This document shows positions 11,215 through 21,940 of a DNA stretch of 64,000 nt, piece after piece (position 1 is the first letter of the stretch; each line of letters begins with the position of its first letter). Under the pieces are notes generated by a model. It was given only the letters and a program-made list of their open reading frames with translations. It searched no databases and was not told the DNA's origin. The translations under genes were made by a program, and so were the position numbers. This DNA comes from Acholoe squamosa (Eukaryota > Annelida > Polychaeta > Phyllodocida > Polynoidae). The stretch covers positions 60,422,089 through 60,486,088 of the forward strand of contig OX439040.1 of the NCBI GenBank assembly GCA_949317995.1, read 5' to 3'.

Positions 11215-13384
11215 TTATCATCTTTGAGCGAACTTTGGAACAAGGCAAATATCAAGTGATACAGATACCCCGATTTCCTCCCTAAATATATCTTGTGATG
11301 TCTGACTGCATAGCTGGTGAGAACCCCGTCAGTGTGGTATTTGTTTATCATTTCACAAACAATACTGTGGTGTCAAAACATCAAACCACCCATACACAGT
11401 TTTTGGTGGAGGCTATCCTAGTTTTACTGTAAAGTGAACTGTGAAGTGAAGGAATGATGATATAAGGTGCTTCAATGTGTGCTGTGATATAGATAGCCAC
11501 TTCTATGATTTTGGAGGAAATAAATAAACGAACGAAGAAAGGTTCGCAAAACGCTTTCAGGGGATAGATACTTGGGGGCTAATATTGTGGAACGAGCATG
11601 ATTTTTTAAGGAAGCCCATGCAAGTTACCCTTCACTATGTGCAACTAATTAGCAAATACTTCACTCCCAGAGCCAAATTATTTGTAGACTCATCTTAAGG
11701 AAAGCAAAAGTAGAATTCTATTCAAATGAATGATTGTAGGCCCTCTAGATAGCAATCCCTTATATGTATCCTCTAAAGAGAACCCTATGAATTAAAACTA
11801 TGAGCCATTATGTTATACTATACATCTAGATTAATTGTCTGGCCTACCTCCAAAAGATTTCTATTTTGGTTTGGATTTCATAAGAAGCAATTCAGAGAGG
11901 GTGTATCACTTCCCATTGAATCTGAACATGATGAATGATGTTACAGTTCCTTGTTGACTCGATGCTGAAAACCCACCGTGACAAATCACACTTAATTCCC
12001 CAGTTCTAAAGGCATTGTGTATTGGTGCAGGGGCCTGGAGGGCTTTTTAATGCAGTCGTGTGCCACATTGGCCAGGGCTTTGTGTGGCTATGGCTTTGTA
12101 ATAAAGGATGAATTAATGACTGCTAGACCTGCAAAATGCTTCATGTTAAAAAAATACAAGGAGTTCATTGAAGTAGTTTTCAATTGACCATCAATGCATT
12201 TCCCTAAAATTGGAAAATACGGCATATCTGTATGTGGTGTAAACTCTTAATACTAACGATTTCACTGCTATTCCCAAATATCAGCTACATCTAAAGTGTG
12301 ATTTTGATTTTATGTCAGGAACCGTATCTGATAGATATTTCCATTAGTTAATTGCTATGTTTTAAATATCTGAAAAAAAAGAAGCTGACGTTTTAACAAT
12401 TCTCTGATTCCACAGCCGATTTTACAATTGACACCATACCTACTTAAGTTTATTTCAAAGGATAAAGGGCAGAAGGGCACAGCTGAATCAAGGAGAGTTA
12501 AGAACCATTGATCTCGGAGATATATCTGGCACCAAAGTCACTTCCAACCAGTGCTAATGGTAACAAGGTCATGACCAGGAAGACAACGTTAACCCTTTTA
12601 AGTCTAAATGATGATGGTTCATTTGTTTCTCAGATAATACACCCAGTAAGTCTATGCTTGCCATGTCTGCATTGTTGAATAATGCTAATCCTTCATGAGT
12701 TTAAATATAGATCCGATACTGTGAGTATCGTCAATGAACCTCCCCTTGGCAAGTCACTTACACAAGGATAAATTCAGGTAGGCCTATCATCATTCCCATG
12801 GGAAATGGGCTGGAATTTAAACAATATGTGGCTCTTGAAGGGGATGTACCCTTCCTTACAAACGATGTTACAATGATGGAGTAATGCTTTAATCAGATTA
12901 CATTCAATTGCATTCCTACCATTAGGATTCTGTGGACCCTGGGCTGGGTCGGGCAGAATGCAATCCTCTTTGCCTTCAGGACCTTTTACACCAAGTCAAT
13001 CACAGATTGATTTTGCGTCTTTCAGTAAAAGGTATGGAAATAACAGAGGCAGCTAGTTTCATTGTTAAACAGGGCATAACCACGAAAAAAAATAGCATGA
13101 AAATATTTGTTTAAAAAAAGACAAGGACTACACCTCGCTAAGAATATTAAAATATTAATTTGAAGTAAATATCACTTTTTGATGACTCAAGGGTGGAGCT
13201 TAGACGTGAAGTGACCGGTGAAGAATCAACCCTTTTGGTCCCTGTTTTTTTAATGAATGTTTTAAAGGTCAAAAATAGTTGATGTTGGCGGACAAGAGAG
13301 TTAGCCCTCAACCTGATAACATAAAGGTCAAATCACAAAGATCTCAAAAGAGCAAACCATGCAAATCATTCTTATGGGGACATA

Positions 13385-14171
13385 TTATATGTGACCCATC
13401 CTTACAAAATAACACTTGCATATTTGAACCAGGTGGTCCACTATGGGTCTTCCATCGGTAAATTCAGTTGGATGAATTAAAAATCGATTAAGCTGAGGTA
13501 ATTGACATATTAAACATAATAATTTATGAATCCTATATAATTCCGATGTATTTCTATATAACCAAGAAAACTATAGCTATGTCTATCAGGCATTTGGGGC
13601 TCAGATTCAGTTTAGTAAGCAAGGATCCTGAAAAATATCTACCCATAGGTTAGAAAAATGCTAAAATATCAATTTAAAGAAATCTGATATTTTTGACACT
13701 ATACCACTTGAGAAGCCTATATTTAGGCTTCTAAATGTGCGACTTCAGTACCACTTTGTTAGGATGGGTCACATATTTGTACCCTACCAGTGAGTTATCA
13801 CCGAGGTGGCTATTCATGTGTACCTATACAATTTAGTACCTATAACACATTTTGTATTACCTAGAGAACACACCGTTAGTGTTTGTACTTCACCCTGCAG
13901 CCACAACCCGATTCACAATTATACCATGCAGAAGCCTGTTCTGATCTCCAAAGAAAAATGAAATACACTTTAAGGAATTTCATTTTTTGTCAAGTTTATC
14001 CTTTCTTCTGGACACCAGCAGCTCAGTCTTTAACACTCCCTCTCATTGTAAATCTTTTTTTTAAAAGCAATTTCAACCACACTTCTCACATTGCTGGCTT
14101 CAGCTCATTCCAGCTACTATGGCTGAAGTCAGTCTACCAATAGAAATGAGAAACGAAATGCAGCTGACGTG

Positions 14172-14209
<38 letters not shown>

Positions 14210-16379
14210 TTATCATCTTTGAGCGAACTTTGGAACAAGGCAAATATCAAGTGATACAGATACCCCGATTTCCTCCCTAAATATATCTTGTGATGTATGA
14301 CTGCAAAGCTGGTGAGAACCCCGTCAGTGTGGTATTTGTTTATCATTTCACAAACAATACTGTGGTGTCAAAACATCAAACCACCCATACACAGTTTTTG
14401 GTGGAGGCTATCCTAGTTTTACTGTAAAGTGAACTGTGAAGTGAAGGAATGATGATATAAGGTGCTTCAATGTGTGCTGTGATATAGATAGCCACTTCTA
14501 TGATTTTGGAGGAAATAAATAAACGAACGAAGAAAGGTTCGCAAAACGCTTTCAGGGGATAGATACTTGGGGGCCAATATTGTGGAACGAGCATGATTTT
14601 TTAAGGAAGCCCATGCAAGTTACCCTTCACTATGTGCAACTAATTAGCAAATACTTCACTCCCAGAGCCAAATTATTTGTAGACTCATCTTAAGGAAAGC
14701 AAAAGTAGAATTCTATTCAAATGAATGATTGTAGGCCCTCTAGATAGCAATCCCTTATATGTATCCTCTAAAGAGAACCCTATGAATTAAAACTATGAGC
14801 CATTATGTTATACTATACATCTAGATTAATTGTCTGGCCTACCTCCAAAAGATTTCTATTTTGGTTTGGATTTCATAAGAAGCAATTCAGAGAGGGTGTA
14901 TCACTTCCCATTGAATCTGAACATGATGAATGATGTTACAGTTCCTTGTTGACTCAATGCTGAAAACCCACCGTGACAAATCACACTTAATTCCCCAGTT
15001 CTAAAGGCATTGTGTATTGGTGCAGGGGCCTGGAGGGCTTTTTAATGCAGTCGTGTGCCACATTGGCCAGGGCTTTGTGTGGCTATGGCTTTGTAATAAA
15101 GGATGAATTAATGACTGCTAGACCTGCAAAATGCTTCATGTTAAAAAAATACAAGGAGTTCATTGAAGTAGTTTTCAATTGACCATCAATGCATTTCCCT
15201 AAAATTGGAAAATACGGCATATCTGTATGTGGTGTAAACTCTTAATACTAACGATTTCACTGCTATTCCCAAATATCAGCTACATCTAAAGTGTGATTTT
15301 GATTTTATGTCAGGAACCGTATCTGATAGATATTTCCATTAGTTAATTGCTATGTTTTAAATATCTGAAAAAAAAGAAGCTGACGTTTTAACAATTCTCT
15401 GATTCCACAGCCGATTTTACAATTGACACCATACCTACTTAAGTTTATTTCAAAGGATAAAGGGCAGAAGGGCACAGCTGAATCAAGGAGAGTTAAGAAC
15501 CATTGATCTCGGAGATATATCTGGCACCAAAGTCACTTCCAACCAGTGCTAATGGTAACAAGGTCATGACCAGGAAGACAACGTTAACCCTTTTAAGTCT
15601 AAATGATGATGGTTCATTTGTTTCTCAGATAATACACCCAGTAAGTCTATGCTTGCCATGTCTGCATTGTTGAATAATGCTAATCCTTCATGAGTTTAAA
15701 TATAGATCCGATACTGTGAGTATCGTCAATGAACCTCCCCTTGGCAAGTCACTTACACAAGGATAAATTCAGGTAGGCCTATCATCATTCCCATGGGAAA
15801 TGGGCTGGAATTTAAACAATATGTGGCTCTTGAAGGGGATGTACCCTTCCTTACAAACGATGTTACAATGATGGAGTAATGCTTTAATCAGATTACATTC
15901 AATTGCATTCCTACCATTAGGATTCTGTGGACCCTGGGCTGGGTCGGGCAGAATGCAATCCTCTTTGCCTTCAGGACCTTTTACACCAAGTCAATCACAG
16001 ATTGATTTTGCGTCTTTCAGTAAAAGGTATGGAAATAACAGAGGCAGCTAGTTTCATTGTTAAACAGGGCATAACCACGAAAAAAAATAGCATGAAAATA
16101 TTTGTTTAAAAAAAGACAAGGACTACACCTCGCTAAGAATATTAAAATATTAATTTGAAGTAAATATCACTTTTTGATGACTCAAGGGTGGAGCTTAGAC
16201 GTGAAGTGACCGGTGAAGAATCAACCCTTTTGGTCCCTGTTTTTTTAATGAATGTTTTAAAGGTCAAAAATAGTTGATGTTGGCGGACAAGAGAGTTAGC
16301 CCTCAACCTGATAACATAAAGGTCAAATCACAAAGATCTCAAAAGAGCAAACCATGCAAATCATTCTTATGGGGACATA
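13385..16379 (+). repeat. Recent ~3.0 kb tandem duplication, unit C
   Basis: Near-identical copy of 10302-13384. It starts with TTATATGTGACCCATCC as unit B does, then lacks the stretch equivalent to about 10328-10405, and ends at GGGGACATA like unit B. High identity points to a recent event, or possibly to two haplotypes joined by the assembler. Confidence 0.9.
14174..14207. repeat. (GA)n microsatellite
   Basis: The unit C counterpart of 11171-11212. Confidence 0.95.
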
Positions 16380-17480
16380 GGTCTTATAGACACACGCTTA
16401 TTCACTGTGAAGAGGAGCTCTGCACATCATATCCTTGGTATCTTTTTATATAACTATCTGTAACTGATTTTGAAAAAGCCATCTACTCTGTAAATTGTAC
16501 TCTTTTCAATAAAATATATACCAGTGTAGCTGCATTGCATGCATTCAGCATCCCAACCTAAAAGTTTTAACTCACTATGAAAGAGGCTCTGAGCAATTCC
16601 AATATAATCCTGTACAGTATAGACATTCAAGCTTACCGAGCCTGCCTTACTCATTGTTTCTTAATTTCCAGAGATATTATTAAAGGTTAATATCCCATTG
16701 ATTATTATGAAAACGAGGATCATATTTCAATGCATTCTGGTTCATATCAGGTGTTGAATGAGAATGGAGACTCGTTACTAAAATTATGCACCTCCACCTT
16801 TATAAAAAGGGCATTCTGCCGTGAATTGCTGTGTGTAGTCTTAAACAGAACACACCTTAAACAAAACCCATAATTATGCTTTGCTTCTGTCATAATGAAG
16901 TTGCTTTAGCCACAGTTCTCCATGTATTGTGCACCCAATGTTAGTTATAATTTCATAACATATAATTCCTCAAGCTTCTGCTCTATATATTAATGACCCA
17001 TCTCATATTACAAGTGAGCAATAGGGAGCTAATTATCTGTTGGCTCGACCTAAAAAAAAAATGAATCCAGTCATTGAGAAGGCTTTCCAGAAATTCAATC
17101 TCAGGTGGGTTCCCCTTCTCTACTGGGCATGGCTAACTTGTTAGTGTTGATGGATAGGTCTATACCTGATATGATGTTTATACATCATCACATTGTGTGC
17201 TCCACGGGTGAGTTATTGCTGAGGTACTTATACACGTCTACCGATGCAATTTAATACTTATAACATATTTTGTAATATCCCTTACACTCCTTCTCATTGT
17301 GAATCTTTTTCAAATTATGTTTAAAAACAGTTTCAACCACATTTCTCACATTGTTGACTTAACCTTATTCCAGCTACCATGGCTGAAGTCAGGCATCCCT
17401 ATTTCTACCAATAGAGAGGTAGAGAGAGAGAGTTGTCATCCTTGGGGGACTTTGTAACAAGTCAAATATACAGATACCCC
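16380..17480 (+). repeat. LCR-1, remainder of unit
   Basis: 16505-17215 matches 8865-10300 of unit A in the same order. 17280-17480 matches 11030-11290, the start of the next unit. A short (GA)n lies at about 17408-17431. No gene is seen. Confidence 0.65.
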
Positions 17481-17585
17481 AATTTCCTCCCTAAATCAGC
17501 ATGAGGCCAAATAAAAAAAAAATTGTTTCCATTCACCCGACCAACCCTAGCAAAACAGGGCCGATTTCTTTTTTTCTTTTTTTAG

Positions 17586-17854
17586 CCTGGAGGCCATTTC
17601 TCAATGTACTACGACTGCACACAGGCACTACGATCTAAAAATGCCAAGAATAAGCCAGGCTATCGTAGGAACTGCCCTACGACTGCTCACTACGATTAGC
17701 TGCTATGCACTAATTACATAAGGTTTAGTAGGGCAGTCGTACTGGTGCAGACATTAGGGACTACTAGTTCATGGTGCTGTTAAGGCCAAATTATTAAGTT
17801 CTCACTACAATTTTAAGGACAGCAGTCGTAGTGTGTTAAGAAATGGCCTCCTGG
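17586..17854. mobile_element. 269-bp TIR MITE
   Basis: The ends are inverted over about 33 bp: left CCTGGAGGCCATTTCTC... and right ...GAAATGGCCTCCTGG. The words TACGACTGC and GCAGTCGTA recur inside in both orientations. There is no frame; it is probably a non-autonomous DNA transposon. No target duplication was clear. Confidence 0.6.
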
Positions 17855-18339
17855 TTTTGTACATATCGACTATCAAAAAGGAAGAATGACAACTATTTCT
17901 AATCTAAGGTGTGGCTTATAACAGAATGTACTACTAGGGATCCTGGTAAAACTGAACCATGGGCCACCATAATTGTAAGCATTGAACCAGTGTAGTTTTA
18001 AGAAGGAGCTCCGTGTGGCAATATGATGGTACACAAAATGTAGAAGTAATTTAGAACTGTCTCTGTGAAAATACTGACAGATCTCTTGCAACTTTGAGAC
18101 AGAAATTGGGAGGACATTTTTTTACAGTGGATTTTTACCAAAGTCAGGGTGCAGCTTATACACAGTTGTGTCTTATATGCTGGGTTTTAATGATAATGTC
18201 ATATAAGACACACCCTAGCTGACCTGAGGAGAGAGCTATAAGCCACACTTTAGGCTTGTAAATTGGTATTTTAGTACTATTCTATAGTGTCAATTATCCT
18301 CTTAGGCCTGCATCCAATAATCCACGTAATTTACAGTAT

Positions 18340-18680
18340 TTCATATGACCAATAGCAATGAATCGTCGTCAACTAGGTTGTCTTTGTCCCCCTTTCAATA
18401 CATTCTTCAAAATGATAGATGTAGTTGTGTTAATCATGTATTCTGGTCGTCAATGCGTGGTCACATCTACGACAGCGGTCACGTCTACGACCTTATATGC
18501 AGTCATACTGCAAAGGTGCTTGATATTAAACTATAACCAATATATGTTAGATGTTCCTTGATTAGTTAGGATATTCTGCCTGACTGCAACCCATAGCTAT
18601 GGCTTTGAATAGAAAGTGTGTGGTCACATCTACAACCATGTAATAAGGCATTATACTGTAGTAATCCTAATATGTATATT
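18340..18680 (+). repeat. Second copy of the ACGTCTACGACC segment (LCR-1)
   Basis: Matches 5590-6440: a GGTTGTCTTTG opening, CACGTCTACGACC near 18480, CATCTACGAC near 18465, and CATCTACAACCATGTAATAAGGC near 18627. It is truncated and internally deleted relative to the first copy. Confidence 0.6.
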
Positions 18681-18689
18681 TAACCTTCC

Positions 18690-19547
18690 CTCATATATGG
18701 GCACCATAGCCCAATGTATGCACCTTATGCACACAAAAGGATTTAACCATACTGCAAAATTGATTTTGGACCCCTCTGTTCAGCTACTTAAAGATGATCC
18801 ATGGCTATTGGTCATATACATGTATGAATAACATAATATCAGGTCCAATTCGCCCTGAAAATACGTTTCTTTTGATATAATAACATGACAATATCAGATA
18901 GTTTGAAGACCCCTTCCTGGTTAGGGAAAGGAGAGCTCCCCTCCCCCAAAGAAAAAAGAATTTAAAATTTAAAAAAATCAAAAAAAAATCCGACCCTAGC
19001 ATTCCAGTTCATGTTACTGGAAACACACCTTCATTTTCTTTTTGGCCTGAGCTGTGCCAGATCTTCCTCATCATGATGTATTACTGCAACACTTGTGAAT
19101 AACCCGTCAGTGCGATATTTGTACATCATTTCACAAACACCAAATCGTACTCTTATGTGGATTAGATGTCCCAGGCAGTGTTTTATACCACAAAAGCAGA
19201 GCTATACATGGTAAGTGAAGTGATGAGGAATGCAGATTTTACTCATAAGAGCCATGCATGGTCTGGTATAACTATAGGGACAGGCAAACAGTGGTTCTGT
19301 CATTTGAGGTCCTTTTTAGGCACTTGATAAATATATATTGGTGGGCTTCCAGGGGTTGTGGATCAGGTTGTTCTCATTCCAAAGGTGTGGTAGTGGCACT
19401 GTCGAATAGCATGGTCATTTATTGTGACTCGGCTGGGTGTCTATGTCAGCCTTCAGTTCTGTTGGCTTTCCACTTGCAGGACATCCTGTGACATCAGAGA
19501 CAATGCTGAATACGACAATTCTGACCTTTCAGGATTGTGACTCTAAT
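18690..19547. other. no recognisable feature
   Basis: AT-rich sequence with an A-run near 18950-18990. I see no gene or repeat copy with support. Confidence 0.4.
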
Positions 19548-19553
19548 AACAAA

Positions 19554-20006
19554 AGTAGTAGATAGGTGCAAACTCAGCGCATAGGAACAGCTACTGAAAT
19601 CCATTTGACCTACTTAAGAACCGGAAGTGACCTTTTTGACCTCGACCTCATGACCAATCAGAAGCCTGCATTTGACCGAAAGTGAGGTTATGACCTGGTT
19701 TCTCAAGCTCTGATTGGCTGCGAGGTGGTTGCCATGGCAACCATAAAAAATAAACAAATGTGCTGGTGTCATGGCAATGCCATCGAGAAAAAGTATAATC
19801 TAGCCAAGTATAATCTAGCAAAGTATATTTAAACTGTGTTGTTATGACAACACCTAGTGGATATTATTGGGACTGTTTATAGCTGGGTTTAGTGGAGCCC
19901 CCTTGTGGTTAAAAAAAACAAACTAGTGGCACCCTTATGCCTGACACCAAGTGGATATTATTGGAACTGCTCATAGCTGAGTTTAGTGGAGCCCCCTTGT
20001 GGTTAG
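19554..20006 (+). repeat. Left terminal inverted repeat of the virus-like element
   Basis: About 453 bp, imperfectly inverted at 29696-30126. The order from the end is GGTGCAAACTCAGCGCATAGG, AACCGGAAGTGACC, ATTGGCTG, GGTTGCCATGGCAACC, then two tandem copies of a ~55 bp block (about 19858-19913 and 19951-20006) ending GGAGCCCCCTTGTGGTTA. Each block holds a CTCF-like core when read on the other strand. Confidence 0.85.
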
Positions 20007-20339
20007 GAAGTGATGTGTAATATCCATGTAACTTTTAGGGGTAGGGGAAAGTATAACCTAGTTTTTTTAGCGCTGACTTATTTCTTAAGCTTCGATTGGT
20101 TGTTGACATTCGTGTAATACCCATGGAATTTTAGGGGAGACATGTTTTACTTTCTGTGATATAAACTTTTTCCTCATATTGACATTCATTGCATGATTTC
20201 AATGCTTTTGTTTGATGCAATTTAACCGTTAGGACAAGAAATGAAATGTGTAATTAACACAACACAACACAAAGCAGGATTCTTTTCACTTGTATTTCAC
20301 TTTTTTATTTTACAGACAACCTCGACATACGAATGTGCT

Positions 20340-20714
20340 TTAATAATTAGAAGGTTTTGTGCATATGTGACAGAAAGAGGTGTTTGTGGTCAGTGATTTA
20401 GCTTTTGTCCAATGCATTGACTTTAAGCTCTCATTCCAGGTATTAAGATAACATGTGCAACTGATTTTAGCTATGTTTGCAATAGCAGGTTCAAACAATG
20501 CCTGAGCCAGAAAGTAGACGGAGTTGTTTTTCACTGAAGCTAAAAGCCCTGAGAGGTAGCCTTCCTTGAAATTTAGCACGAATGAAAAATTACTTTTTAC
20601 CCCGACCAAGTTTAAAGCTGAAAGTTCCAAAGTGCATTGTAGACAGGTGAAACATATGGTTTCACATATTTTGCCAATGTTTAGATAACTTTTACAATGG
20701 CAAAATACACCCAC
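20340..20714 (-). CDS. Unrecognised Cys-rich protein, virus-like element
   Basis: This 124-codon frame is the outermost gene-like frame on the left side and reads toward the TIR. It is open further upstream to about 20767, so the start is uncertain. It is cysteine-rich, with CHCKSY, ICETICFTCLQC and FCHIC clusters that could bind metal or form disulfides, and it ends in TKPSNY. An AATAAA-type polyadenylation signal follows the stop on the minus strand at about 20305, which favours a real gene 3' end. I recognise no family. In Polintons the genes nearest the TIR vary. An upstream splice acceptor is possible. Confidence 0.4.
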   Translation of the reverse strand: MGVFCHCKSYLNIGKICETICFTCLQCTLELSALNLVGVKSNFSFVLNFKEGYLSGLLASVKNNSVYFLAQALFEPAIANIAKISCTCYLNTWNESLKSMHWTKAKSLTTNTSFCHICTKPSNY

Positions 20715-20992
20715 TTTGGGGTAAATTCTTAGTTCCTGAAGGTATGCTGCAAATTTTCGCTGCCTAGTGTGTACCTAGTATAATGTTGTGGACATGACTC
20801 TTTAGTGTGTAATTGGTATACTCCAATACACCAATCCTTTGTCTGTAATGTACAGTAGTCAATGCAAATGGCAAAAGCATCCCAAAAAGCCACATTAAAG
20901 AACTTGTTAATATATAAACGCTAATTGAACAGTGGTCAACAGTGTCTGGTTCAGCTCCCCTGAAATATTTAATGTTATTTTACTTTTTTTTC

Positions 20993-21132
20993 ACACAGGA
21001 TACATGATAGAACACAATCTTTCACACAGTATACACATGACAGAATACAACCTTAAACTATGTAATTTTTTACTTTTACTTTTTACTTTTTTTACCTTTT
21101 TCCACACAGGATACATGATAGAACACAACCTT
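20993..21132 (+). repeat. Short direct repeat (CACACAGGATACATGATAGA)
   Basis: The phrase CACACAGGATACATGATAGA followed by ACACAA occurs at 20993 and again near 21104, and a diverged copy with ATACACATGACAGAATACAA lies between. It sits in a T-rich tract of the element and has no evident function. Confidence 0.6.
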
Positions 21133-21556
21133 AACCTTAATTTTTACTAAAACCTTTTTTTACAAAAAATGCTTATACTCAAGAATGACTTGCTTAACCT
21201 CTGAATCACTTTTTGAAGTGGTAAATCTGACATTGTAAACGCTTTTGTATTGTTTTCTAAACCAGCTATAGATTCTAAAAGTTGGCATCATAAGTTTCCT
21301 TGTAAGAAGAGTTTTCTTTTTCTTTTTCGTCAGGTGCAAAAAGTAAATATTTGTATTCTTTTCATTGCACATACTACACTATAGTTTCTATGCATTAAGA
21401 TGATACACTATAACGCTTTGATGATTGTAACACATGAGCACCAGTTGTTGAACTGGTACATATATGACACTACAATGCTATGAAACACGTTTAATTTTGA
21501 CATGAGAGGAGCTGTTGACCAGAATTTTAAAAAAAGAGCTGATGACCACTGACCTT

Positions 21557-21815
21557 TTATTCACTGTTAGAAACTCTTGTTGTCTTGTTCCAGAAGAGAG
21601 CATATGTGTTTGAAGAGTTTCCAGCACTTAAGATGTAACGATGTGGCCACAGTGTGAGGGGCAGGTGGGAAGGTTTGTAAAGGTTTACCAGAATTGAAAC
21701 AGGACATGAAGAAGGTGCATCAGTGGAGATGTCCAAATCCTCTTCGAGGTTAGAAACAGCTGCCACTGCCTGGTAGGCTTGGAGTAAAATATCTTGGTAG
21801 TGCTTTAGGAGAGTT
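21557..21815 (-). CDS. Unrecognised protein fragment, virus-like element
   Basis: The annotated frame is 21557-21766 (69 codons) but stays open to about 21815, where a CAG on the minus strand could be a splice acceptor. The extended frame begins with a helical-looking segment (CPTLLKHYQDILLQAY), then an acidic patch NLEEDLD, then hydrophobic and proline-containing sequence. I recognise no family. Direction agrees with the other minus-strand frames in the left half of the element. Confidence in coding is low. Confidence 0.25.
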
Positions 21816-21940
21816 GGACATTTGCTGATGAGTCATCTGACCTGGGGAGGTGAAAGGTTAACACACCTTTCAAAAGGGTCTACCTATGTAGGAGCAAATG
21901 GCCAGACCTTTTACGTTGGGCTTCTTGTACACCTTTATGT

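Larger units (their letters stand above)
10302..13384 (+). repeat. Recent ~3.0 kb tandem duplication, unit B
   Basis: This segment is followed directly by a near-identical copy (unit C, 13385-16379). Only scattered single-base differences are visible, plus a shorter (GA)n tract and a 78-bp internal deletion in unit C. The offset is 3003 bp before the GA tract and 2995 bp after it. The content is LCR-1 sequence without a recognisable gene; its small frames are merely copied along with the DNA. Confidence 0.9.

Noticed and set aside
10880..14143. Identical 86-codon frames at 10880 and 13883 that look conserved
   Set aside because: They are identical only because the 3.0 kb segment was recently duplicated; older copies of the block do not keep the frame.
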